Source: an uncultured Actinomycetes bacterium (lineage in GTDB: Bacteria > Actinomycetota > Actinomycetes > Nanopelagicales > Nanopelagicaceae). From it: a stretch of DNA of 18,010 bases. The position numbers were made by a program, and so were the translations under genes. How positions within the stretch are numbered: position 1 is the stretch's first letter; every line of letters begins with the position of its first letter. Positions 7,242-14,015 of the stretch are shown piece by piece. The stretch lies in contig CAIPLJ010000133.1 of the NCBI GenBank assembly GCA_903865885.1, positions 1 to 18,010 of the forward strand, given 5' to 3'. Under the pieces are notes generated by a model that did not search any database, had not been told where the DNA came from, and was given only the letters and a program-made list of their open reading frames with translations.

Positions 7242-8083
7242 TTAGTGACGACCCTTCGTTGATTCGCTTCTGACTCTAGTCGAAGCCATTGTGTCTTATC
7301 AGTGACATTTTCTGCTAACCCATTGAGCTTTCCTGTGCCGTGATAATCACTTGATCCAGTAGTAACGAGGTTGAGTTCGCGGGCAATAGCGCTCAGTGAT
7401 GCTTGTTCCTCTGCATTCTGGTCTCGATGGTGCACTTCAATTCCATTCAGGCCAGCACTAACAAGATCAGCGAAAGAAGTTGCATCGAGCACTTGTCCGC
7501 GTCGCGATGCAAATGGGTGAGCAATGACAGCTACTCCCCCGGCACTACGAATCGCCTTGATTGCATCGACGGGAGTAGGAGCGGCGTGCGTGACGTAATA
7601 CTTTGAACCGTTATTGAGAAGATCAAGAAATGCTTCATCGCGAGATGCCACTACGCCATTTGCAACAAGTGCATCCGCAAGATGGGGACGTCCGAGAGTT
7701 GCTCCATCGGGCATTGCCTTATAGACATCATCGAGTGAAATCTGAATTCCATCTGCTTGGAGAAGTTCCACCATTGCGCGCATACGTGGGATGCGAGTAT
7801 CTCGAGAATCAGAAAGGAGTTGTTGGATAGCACGATCTTCTCCATCAAATAAGAGCCCCAACATATGCACGCTAATTCCATCGTGAGTAAGGCAGGAAAT
7901 TTCTGCACCTAGCACCAATTCAATCTGCGGTTGAAGTGCTGTGATCGCCTCACTCCAGCCCGCTGTTGAATCATGATCGGTGATTGCAAGAGTTGTGATT
8001 CCTGCAGCAAGTGCCTTCTTGACCAGTGCGAAGGGGGTATCTGTTCCATCGCTACATCTTGTATGAGTATGCAGGTCAATCAT
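7238..8083 (-). CDS. PHP-domain phosphoesterase (RNase AM/YciV-like)
   Basis: 281 residues forming a single PHP domain. Metal-binding motifs are DLHTHTRCSDGT (3-14), ITDHDST (34-40), GAEIS (59-63), HPF in the second half and DYHG near the C-terminus. The family includes E. coli YciV/RNase AM, a 5'-3' exonuclease and 3',5'-nucleotide bisphosphate phosphatase, and actinobacterial homologues often annotated as PHP-domain metal-dependent phosphoesterases. There is no polymerase domain, so it is not a DnaE or PolX proofreading fragment. It is joined to the upstream EamA gene and the downstream MarC gene by ATGA overlaps. The exact substrate is not shown by sequence. Confidence 0.9.
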   Translation of the reverse strand: MIDLHTHTRCSDGTDTPFALVKKALAAGITTLAITDHDSTAGWSEAITALQPQIELVLGAEISCLTHDGISVHMLGLLFDGEDRAIQQLLSDSRDTRIPRMRAMVELLQADGIQISLDDVYKAMPDGATLGRPHLADALVANGVVASRDEAFLDLLNNGSKYYVTHAAPTPVDAIKAIRSAGGVAVIAHPFASRRGQVLDATSFADLVSAGLNGIEVHHRDQNAEEQASLSAIARELNLVTTGSSDYHGTGKLNGLAENVTDKTQWLRLESEANQRRVVTK

Positions 8084-8991
8084 TCTTCAACCATCGCAGT
8101 CTGTGAGCGAGTACGCAAGACCACAAGAATACATCCGAGCAGAATTAAAATTACTCCAGGAATAATCGTAAGCGTTGGTTGCTTTCCAATTTTGAAGATC
8201 AGCGAAAGTACAGCAGCTACCGGAACTTCAAAAAAGACAATCATGGACACAACAGCGGGTGATACTCGTTTCAAGGTCAGATTGAACATAGTGTGACCCA
8301 AAATCTGTGCACCGATAATAAGTGCAAGCAAGATCCACCACTGGCGAGAAACGAAATGTATTATTTCAGAGCCTGTTAGCAAAGCCATGGGCAGTGCCGT
8401 CACAGCACACACGAAATAACAGATAGTTGTATACGAAGTTGTTTCAAGAGTCTTTTGAGCACGTGAGCCAATCAACATGTATGCAGCTGCAAGTGCTCCT
8501 GAAATTAGCGCTGATAAGTCGCCTAGAAAAGAACGACGATCGAGTCGGAGATCGATTCCGGTAACAAGTAGAACTCCAGAAAAACTAATGAGCATTCCAA
8601 ACCACGCTTTGGTGGGGATATGGCCGCCAGTAATTTTTACGAATAGTGCTGCAAAAATCGGCTGTGTTGCAACGATTGCAGTTCCCGCAGTAACGCTTGT
8701 CATGCGCATAGATATGAAGAATCCAACAAAATGTACTGCGAGTACTACTCCTGCAAGGATTGCCCACTTGACTCCGGTGCGATGTAACTTGTGTCGAAGC
8801 GCAAAGGGAAGCGTCACAAGTGAGCCACCGAGATTTCGCCAGAAAATCAAGGTCGGAACCGGCATCGAGCTAATTGCTATCAGCGGGCCAGATGAACCGA
8901 TTCCAAATATTCCAATAATCAAGCGGATGAGGTCAGGTCTCGCGGGCAGTTCCGTGTGATTATCAACGGTTCTATTCTGCGGCGAGGACAT
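8080..8991 (-). CDS. EamA/DMT-family transporter, ten membrane segments
   Basis: 303 residues with two repeats of five hydrophobic segments, the layout of drug/metabolite (DMT, EamA) exporters. Family-typical signals are the N-terminal FWRNLGGSLVTLPFALR and the first-repeat TAGTAIVATQPIFAAL, echoed in the second repeat by SPAVVSMIVFFEVPVAAVLS. The C-terminal tail is short and charged. DMT members export amino acids, nucleosides or other metabolites; the substrate cannot be told here. First gene of the EamA > PHP > MarC operon, divergent from the MgtE-N/CBS gene across 41 bases. The start ATG is supported by a leaderless -10 box six bases upstream. Confidence 0.9.
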   Translation of the reverse strand: MSSPQNRTVDNHTELPARPDLIRLIIGIFGIGSSGPLIAISSMPVPTLIFWRNLGGSLVTLPFALRHKLHRTGVKWAILAGVVLAVHFVGFFISMRMTSVTAGTAIVATQPIFAALFVKITGGHIPTKAWFGMLISFSGVLLVTGIDLRLDRRSFLGDLSALISGALAAAYMLIGSRAQKTLETTSYTTICYFVCAVTALPMALLTGSEIIHFVSRQWWILLALIIGAQILGHTMFNLTLKRVSPAVVSMIVFFEVPVAAVLSLIFKIGKQPTLTIIPGVILILLGCILVVLRTRSQTAMVEE

Positions 8992-8997
8992 TAGGCA

Positions 8998-9003
8998 AAC
9001 CTA
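8998..9003 (-). promoter_or_regulatory. Candidate leaderless -10 box for the EamA operon
   Basis: The minus strand reads TAGGTT, which ends exactly six bases before the EamA ATG at 8991. There is no Shine-Dalgarno sequence. It shares the 41-base gap with a plus-strand box at 9021-9026. Confidence 0.5.
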
Positions 9004-9020
9004 GCCGATAGCCCACGCGT

Positions 9021-9026
9021 TACTCT
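9021..9026 (+). promoter_or_regulatory. Candidate leaderless -10 box for the MgtE-N/CBS gene
   Basis: TACTCT ends six bases before the ATG at 9033. Same rule and spacing as the boxes for dapD, EamA and DUF3107. Confidence 0.5.
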
Positions 9027-9032
9027 TATCCC

Positions 9033-10346
9033 ATGAGCGGAAATAACATCAATCGCATATTTCTCGCCCGTCTTGCAGGCACTGCGGTCTTTGACCCAAA
9101 TGGCGATCCCGTCGGCAAGGTGCGCGATGCTGTGGCGACCCTTCGTTCTAATAATCAATCACCACGCGTTCTCGGTCTCGTTGTAGAAGTTCCTTTGCGT
9201 CGTCGCGTCTTTGTTCCTATAACTCGAGTGACATCAATCGAATCCGGGACCGTTGTCATTACTGGGCTACTGAATATGCGTCGCTTTGAACCTCGCGCGG
9301 GTGAAATGCTTGTCCTTGGAGATTTGCTCGATCGCACAATCTCTCTTGTTGAAAATAACGAAGATGTCTTGGTTGAAGATATGGCGATGGAACAGAATCG
9401 CACTGGCGATTGGCTCATCACTCGCGTTCATATTATGCGAAAGGGCCGTGGGCTCCGTCGCAAAGGTGCAACCTCTACTGTTGCTTGGGAAGAAGTCACC
9501 GGGTTTGCACACCACGAAACTAATCAAGGTGTGAGTAATCTCCTTTCAACTCTGAGCAATCTACGTGCGGCAGACCTTGCAGCTGTAATTCAAGATCTTG
9601 CTCCTAAGCGTCGAGTAGAAGTTGCTCGAGCACTCGACGACGAGCGACTAGCAGATGTACTTGAAGAAATGGATGAGTCAGAGCGAGTAGCACTACTTGC
9701 AGAGCTTGAAGGTGAGCGAGCTGCAGATATTCTCGAAGAGATGGATCCAGATGATGCTGCAGACTTGCTGCGCGAAATCGGTGAAGAGCGTGCTCAGGAA
9801 CTTATTGGCTTGATGGATCCTGAAGATGCCGAAGATGTCCTTCGCTTGATGACTTATGAAGATTATTCAGCTGGTGGAATGATGACGACAGAACCGATTG
9901 TGATGTCTGCCGATTACACCGTTGCAGATGCACTTGCTGCTGTGCGCCAAAGCGAAATTTCTCCGGCGCTCGCATCACAGGTATTTATCGCTCGCCAACC
10001 TCTCGAGACTCCAACCGGGCGTTTTATTGGGATGGTCCACTATCAACGTCTACTTCGCGAACCACCTTCAACGCTCCTAGGCTCAATCGTCGATACAAAT
10101 ACGCAGGGAGTTAATCCCGACGCATCTCTGCATGCTGTTTCGTCATACTTAGCTAGTTATAACTTGCTCTCACTGCCTGTTATCGATGCCAATGACCGCC
10201 TACTCGGCGCTGTCACTGTCGATGACGTGCTCGATCACTTGTTGCCTACCAACTGGCGCCACGATCACAGAGATTCTGCAGCAACCACTGCTGCACTCGA
10301 GAGCATCGATACCAATTTTACTGAAGTCTTAACTGAGGAGGTGTAA
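9033..10346 (+). CDS. Soluble PRC-barrel/MgtE-N/CBS protein (Rv1232c-like)
   Basis: 437 residues with no membrane segments. Residues ~7-85 and ~90-165 look like two PRC-barrel-like beta modules (AGTAVFDPNGDPVGKVRDAV, then RTGDWLITRVHI). Residues ~180-285 form the acidic helical MgtE N-domain, built from repeats of the type DVLEEMDESER, DILEEMDPDDAADLL and GLMDPEDAEDVL. Residues ~290-410 are a CBS pair (GGMMTTEPIVM; LPVIDANDRLLGAVTVDDVL). MgtE uses its N and CBS domains to sense cytosolic Mg2+, but this protein lacks the MgtE pore, so it is not itself a channel. The next gene encodes a DUF1003 membrane protein three bases later; the same pair occurs in M. tuberculosis (Rv1232c/Rv1231c, recalled). 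The likely role is Mg2+ or nucleotide sensing together with that partner; this is inference. Confidence 0.9.
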   Translation: MSGNNINRIFLARLAGTAVFDPNGDPVGKVRDAVATLRSNNQSPRVLGLVVEVPLRRRVFVPITRVTSIESGTVVITGLLNMRRFEPRAGEMLVLGDLLDRTISLVENNEDVLVEDMAMEQNRTGDWLITRVHIMRKGRGLRRKGATSTVAWEEVTGFAHHETNQGVSNLLSTLSNLRAADLAAVIQDLAPKRRVEVARALDDERLADVLEEMDESERVALLAELEGERAADILEEMDPDDAADLLREIGEERAQELIGLMDPEDAEDVLRLMTYEDYSAGGMMTTEPIVMSADYTVADALAAVRQSEISPALASQVFIARQPLETPTGRFIGMVHYQRLLREPPSTLLGSIVDTNTQGVNPDASLHAVSSYLASYNLLSLPVIDANDRLLGAVTVDDVLDHLLPTNWRHDHRDSAATTAALESIDTNFTEVLTEEV

Positions 10347-10348
10347 CG

Positions 10349-10840
10349 ATGGCACGCAACTACGGTTTAGATACTCCACGCGAAACTCGTCGTTCACTTC
10401 GCGGAAATATTGACCCAGAAACTTTCGGCCGCCTATCCGAACGCTTTGCGCGATTCTTAGGCACTGCTCGTTTCTTGGTCTACATGACTGCATTCGTTGT
10501 CAGCTGGGTTCTCTGGAACTCACTTGCTCCACTTGAAATTAGATTCGATAAATATCCATTTATCTTTCTAACTCTCATACTTTCATTACAAGCTTCTTAT
10601 GCAGCACCTCTGATTTTGCTTGCGCAGAATCGACAGGCAGATCGCGACCGTATTGCGCTCAATGAAGATCGTGCACAAAATGCTCGAAGCATTGCAGATA
10701 CCGAATACCTCACACGCGAACTTGCCAGCTTGCGTATTGCACTTGGTGATGTAGCTACACGTGATTACCTACGTAACGAGCTTGGCGACCTAGCTAAAGA
10801 AATCGTAGAAGAGCTACGCAAGCCCGAGTCTGACGCCTAG
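10349..10840 (+). CDS. DUF1003 membrane protein
   Basis: 163 residues. A polar N-terminus of about 37 residues is followed by two membrane helices (about 42-60 and 68-92) that carry the DUF1003 signature: FVVSWVLWN before the first loop, and YPFIFLTLILSLQASYAAPLILLAQNRQADRDR after it. The rest is an amphipathic, charged helical tail in the cytoplasm, probably coiled coil. Translation is supported by a strong GAGGAGG just upstream, encoded by the last codons of the preceding gene, so the two are coupled. DUF1003 has no firm function; its repeated pairing with MgtE-N/CBS proteins suggests a membrane anchor or effector for that sensor. Its last 27 bases overlap the convergent mrp gene. Confidence 0.92.
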   Translation: MARNYGLDTPRETRRSLRGNIDPETFGRLSERFARFLGTARFLVYMTAFVVSWVLWNSLAPLEIRFDKYPFIFLTLILSLQASYAAPLILLAQNRQADRDRIALNEDRAQNARSIADTEYLTRELASLRIALGDVATRDYLRNELGDLAKEIVEELRKPESDA

Positions 10841-11932
10841 TAAAGATTTCTCTCGCACGATAAGTGTTGAGACAATTTCATTGATTGCACGAGCACTAGG
10901 ACTATCTGGCGCTGAGATAACTACAGGTGCACCAGCATCGCCACCTTCGCGAAGTTCTGGACTAAACGGAATCTTTCCAAGGAGTGGAACATCTGCGCCA
11001 ATAAGTTGAGTTAGACGTCGGGAAGTCTCTTCTCCTCCACCTTCACCAAAGAGTGAAGTCATTTCTCCACATTTGGAACATGGATATGCAGACATATTTT
11101 CTATAACCCCAATGACACGTTGATGAATTTGATGAGCAATTCTGCCAGCGCGTTCTGCAACTTCAGCCGCTGCAATCTGCGGAGTAGTAACCACAATAAT
11201 TTCTGAAGATGGAACAAGTTGTCCTAGAGAAATAGCAAGGTCTCCAGTACCAGGTGGAAGATCGATGTAGAGAATATCGAGATCTCCCCAATAAGCATCC
11301 GAGAGAAGTTGTTCGAGTACGCGATGAAGCAGAGGGCCACGATATGCAATTGCATCTGATCGCTCTGGCTTAAACATCTCCATAGAGACTGTCTTTACTC
11401 CAAATGATTCGAGTGGAATAAACATCTGATCAATAGCAGTTGGGCGTTGGCCAATCAGCCCCATCAAGCGGGGAATCGAATGTCCGTAAACATCTGCATC
11501 AAGGATTCCAACTCGTAGCCCTTTTGCTGCTGATGCAACTGCAAGGTTTGCAGTAAGAGAAGATTTTCCAACTCCACCTTTACCTGATGCGACACCAATT
11601 ACTCGAGTCAGTGAATCTTTCTGCGCAAAAGAGATAAAGCTCTCGCGCCCATTGCGCAGTAGCCTCTTAATATTCGCACGCTGTTCCTCATCCATCACGC
11701 CGAAGGTGAGCTCGATTGCAGTAATTCCAACAACAGCAGTCACTGCAGATTCGATATCGCGCTGAAGTCGATCACGCATTGGGCAGCCTGAAATAGTAAG
11801 CAGGATTTCCAGTTTGGCGACGTCTCCAACTATTTCTACCGACTTAACCATCCCAAGTTCGGGAAGTGCGCGGTGGAGTTCAGGATCTTGAACTGTAGCT
11901 AGCGCTGCATGGACAGATTCAAGAGTTGTCAT
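10814..11932 (-). CDS. mrp: Mrp/ApbC-family Fe-S cluster carrier ATPase
   Basis: 372 residues. The N-terminal MIP18/DUF59 domain (about 1-85) includes SGCPMRD (48-54). The P-loop ATPase domain contains the deviant Walker A GKGGVGKS (117-124), DADVYGHS (145-152) and DLPPGTGD (224-231). The C285-x2-C288 pair (YPCSKCGE) is the bridging cluster site in Mrp/NBP35 proteins. Members carry 4Fe-4S clusters as dimers and deliver them to apo-enzymes in the cytosol; the ferredoxin at the left end is the kind of client that needs such a system. The start overlaps the tatB stop by four bases (ATGA). Last gene of the long minus-strand run; its 3' end overlaps the DUF1003 coding sequence by 27 bases. Confidence 0.95.
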   Translation of the reverse strand: MTTLESVHAALATVQDPELHRALPELGMVKSVEIVGDVAKLEILLTISGCPMRDRLQRDIESAVTAVVGITAIELTFGVMDEEQRANIKRLLRNGRESFISFAQKDSLTRVIGVASGKGGVGKSSLTANLAVASAAKGLRVGILDADVYGHSIPRLMGLIGQRPTAIDQMFIPLESFGVKTVSMEMFKPERSDAIAYRGPLLHRVLEQLLSDAYWGDLDILYIDLPPGTGDLAISLGQLVPSSEIIVVTTPQIAAAEVAERAGRIAHQIHQRVIGVIENMSAYPCSKCGEMTSLFGEGGGEETSRRLTQLIGADVPLLGKIPFSPELREGGDAGAPVVISAPDSPSARAINEIVSTLIVREKSLLGVRLGLA

Positions 11933-12234
11933 AGAAGGTCTGGATCAATTTTGCTGGAGGAGCTTGGCACGCTCTTGGGTTCTGCGTCATCGAGCACATT
12001 AGCTAGCTGTTTTTGAATAAATGTCTTTGGGTTGAGATCGGTCGGCTTGAGATCTTCAAATCCAGGTCCAAGGTTCTCTTTCAAATCATTGGTCGCATTT
12101 GTAGCCATCTCGCGAATGCGCTTGATGAACTTAGCTGCTTCGACTGCAAACGTTGGCAACCTATCTGGACCAATAAGAATCATCGCAAGGACTGCAAGGC
12201 CAATGATTTCGCCAGCACCAAAATCGAAGAACAT
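11929..12234 (-). CDS. tatB: Twin-arginine translocase subunit TatB
   Basis: 101 residues. The N-terminal segment (about 4-21) is a single membrane helix, GAGEIIGLAVLAMILIG, ending in the Tat hinge GPDRLP (22-27). An amphipathic helix (28-45) and a polar, disordered C-terminal tail rich in Lys, Asp, Pro and Ser follow. This is the TatA/B plan. The GPDRLP form, the length and the position after htrA favour TatB, which with TatC recognises folded Tat substrates. No tatA or tatC lies in the window. The htrA > tatB > mrp order matches Rv1223-Rv1229c in M. tuberculosis (recalled). The 20-base gap after htrA indicates co-transcription. Confidence 0.88.
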   Translation of the reverse strand: MFFDFGAGEIIGLAVLAMILIGPDRLPTFAVEAAKFIKRIREMATNATNDLKENLGPGFEDLKPTDLNPKTFIQKQLANVLDDAEPKSVPSSSSKIDPDLL

Positions 12235-12254
12235 AGTGGGTGAACCTTACCTTG

Positions 12255-13376
12255 CTACTTTGATGCCGTCAGTGTGAGAGATACAGACCCAGTTGATGTG
12301 CCACGCTTGTATTTCACCGTCACTGTATCGCCGACGCTGTGAGCACGGACGGCGACAATAAGTTCTTCGGGAGATGTAATTACACGGCCATCAATATCGG
12401 TGATGATGTCACCAGATTTAAGCCCGGCCTTTGCTGCTGGTCCACCTGGCATGATCGCCTGTGCATTCTTTGCAATAAGAGCGCCATCGCCGGCGTAGTT
12501 CATATCTACGGAGATACCCATGACTGGATATGTTGCTTTGCCATTCTTAATAAGTTGATCCGCAGTCTTACGCGCCTGATTAATTGGTATCGCAAAACCA
12601 AGTCCAATAGAACCAGATTGTGAACCCATACTTGCACCGAGAGATGCGATGGCGGAGTTGACTCCGATTACAGAACCAGTTGCATCGACAAGTGGGCCAC
12701 CAGAATTTCCGGGATTGATTGCTGCATCTGTCTGAAGTGCGTTGATAAATGAGTTATCAGTATTTGATTCTCCCGCTGTGACAGCGCGATTCTTTGCACT
12801 AATGATTCCGAGTGTGACTGTGCCAGATAAACCAAGTGGTGAGCCAATTGCAATCACCGAATCACCAACTGCAACTTTATCGCTATCTCCAAATTGCAGT
12901 GCTTTGAGTGTGGCACCTGTAATTTTAAGAACTGCTAAATCGTAGGCGCTATCGCGGCCAACTACCTTTGCGGGATATGAAGTGCCGTCATTGAGCTGAA
13001 CGGTAATATTCCCGCCGCTTGATACCGATGCTGCAATCACATGATTATTAGTCAAAATATATCCACTGCTATCGATAACAAATCCAGAACCTGTCGCGCC
13101 ACCATCTTTCGACTGCGCATCAATGGAGACAACTGAAGGTAAGACACGTTGAGCAATTTCAGCGACAGAGCCAGCCGGGCGCTCGATTGCCGATGTAGAT
13201 CGAACAAGATGCACTGAGTGGCCAAAGAGCGAACCTGTCGAGGATGCACCGATAGTTCCGGCAACAATTCCCACCACAATTGCAATAAGAAGTGCGCTCT
13301 TCACTGTGATGTTTCGGTTGAGTCCAGATTTGCTTGGTGGTTCCCACCAAGGTCCATTGCTGAAGTTCGTACTCAT
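12255..13376 (-). CDS. htrA: HtrA/DegP-family membrane-anchored serine protease with PDZ domain
   Basis: 373 residues. A short cytoplasmic tail is followed by one membrane segment (about 27-47), then a trypsin-like domain facing outward (about 70-270) and one PDZ domain (about 285-370). The catalytic triad is visible: H112 in TNNHVIA, D146 in SAYDLAVL and S225 in NPGNSGGPL. It is expected to degrade or refold damaged proteins at the cell surface. In mycobacteria htrA follows sigE and rseA and takes part in envelope-stress signalling; here neither neighbour is present and the gene directly follows the methyltransferase after 12 bases. A CAGAAT box six bases before the ATG may provide its own leaderless promoter. 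Confidence 0.95.
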   Translation of the reverse strand: MSTNFSNGPWWEPPSKSGLNRNITVKSALLIAIVVGIVAGTIGASSTGSLFGHSVHLVRSTSAIERPAGSVAEIAQRVLPSVVSIDAQSKDGGATGSGFVIDSSGYILTNNHVIAASVSSGGNITVQLNDGTSYPAKVVGRDSAYDLAVLKITGATLKALQFGDSDKVAVGDSVIAIGSPLGLSGTVTLGIISAKNRAVTAGESNTDNSFINALQTDAAINPGNSGGPLVDATGSVIGVNSAIASLGASMGSQSGSIGLGFAIPINQARKTADQLIKNGKATYPVMGISVDMNYAGDGALIAKNAQAIMPGGPAAKAGLKSGDIITDIDGRVITSPEELIVAVRAHSVGDTVTVKYKRGTSTGSVSLTLTASK

Positions 13377-13382
13377 GGAGCT

Positions 13383-13388
13383 ATTCTG
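13383..13388 (-). promoter_or_regulatory. Possible leaderless -10 box for htrA
   Basis: CAGAAT on the minus strand ends six bases before the htrA ATG. The first base departs from TANNNT. It is the same hexamer seen before moeZ. No Shine-Dalgarno sequence is visible before htrA. Moderate to weak evidence. Confidence 0.3.
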
Positions 13389-14015
13389 CTACAACTTGGT
13401 AGCAAGTAATAAGCCATCACCCGTTGGTATCAGGGAACTCACCCACGATTCAGTATCGTTTTTAATGGATTTCCCAGCCTCGCGCAAGGCGATGGTCTTG
13501 GGGTCGCGTTGTGCGGGATCGTGAACTTTAGAACCACCAAAAAAATTATCAATGACAAAGACTCCACCACTGCGAAGGATGCGGTGGGCCTCGGAGATTG
13601 CGAAACTTAGATCTTCAGGATTATGCCTAAAGACAACTAAGTCGTATGCGCGATCAGTTAACTTTGTCATGACGTCCATGACTGAATTGGTAATCAAGCG
13701 ATATCTCGATTGCGAGATTTCGGCATCAGCTAGTGCAAGCTTTGCAATTGTTGAATGTTCCATCTCATCGTCAATTGAAGTCAGTGTTCCACTTGCAATC
13801 ATTCCCTCGAGTAACCAGAGAGAACCAACTCCGGCTCCTGTGCCAATTTCAACAACTGATTGTGCATTGAGTTGGTGTGCGAGATGGCGAAGATATGCAC
13901 CAGTTCCTTGAGTGACGTCGACTGTTCCGATTTCAAGGCCGCGAGCACGTGCTGCGCTCTTTACCGCATCTTCTGCAATAAAGGACTCTGCATAGGAGTG
14001 CGGAGTGATGTTCAC
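13389..14015 (-). CDS. SAM-dependent O-methyltransferase, Rv1220c-like
   Basis: Class I methyltransferase related to the caffeoyl-CoA/catechol O-methyltransferase group. I prefer the GTG at 14015, whose bases form a GTGA overlap with the pepA stop and give 208 residues; a TTG at 14033 would add six. The SAM-binding loop is VEIGTGAGVGSLWL (55-68), with an acidic residue pair at the second strand (IDDE, 81-84). The usual metal-site motif F-I-D-A-D-x is instead VFRHNPE (128-134), so the first metal-binding Asp is Arg130, while the later Asp-Asn pair is kept (D156-N157). A divalent metal may therefore be bound differently or not at all. In M. tuberculosis the homologue Rv1220c sits beside sigE and htrA (recalled). 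The substrate is unknown. Confidence 0.88.
   Translation of the reverse strand: MNITPHSYAESFIAEDAVKSAARARGLEIGTVDVTQGTGAYLRHLAHQLNAQSVVEIGTGAGVGSLWLLEGMIASGTLTSIDDEMEHSTIAKLALADAEISQSRYRLITNSVMDVMTKLTDRAYDLVVFRHNPEDLSFAISEAHRILRSGGVFVIDNFFGGSKVHDPAQRDPKTIALREAGKSIKNDTESWVSSLIPTGDGLLLATKL

Noticed and set aside
8477..8959. 160-codon plus-strand open frame inside the EamA gene
   Set aside because: Antisense to a clear ten-segment transporter; composition is that of a mirrored membrane gene and no start signal or domain is visible.
9619..9860. Apparent tandem repeats rich in GAAGA/GATG
   Set aside because: These are the natural helical repeats of the MgtE N-domain (EEMD.. units), not a DNA repeat element.
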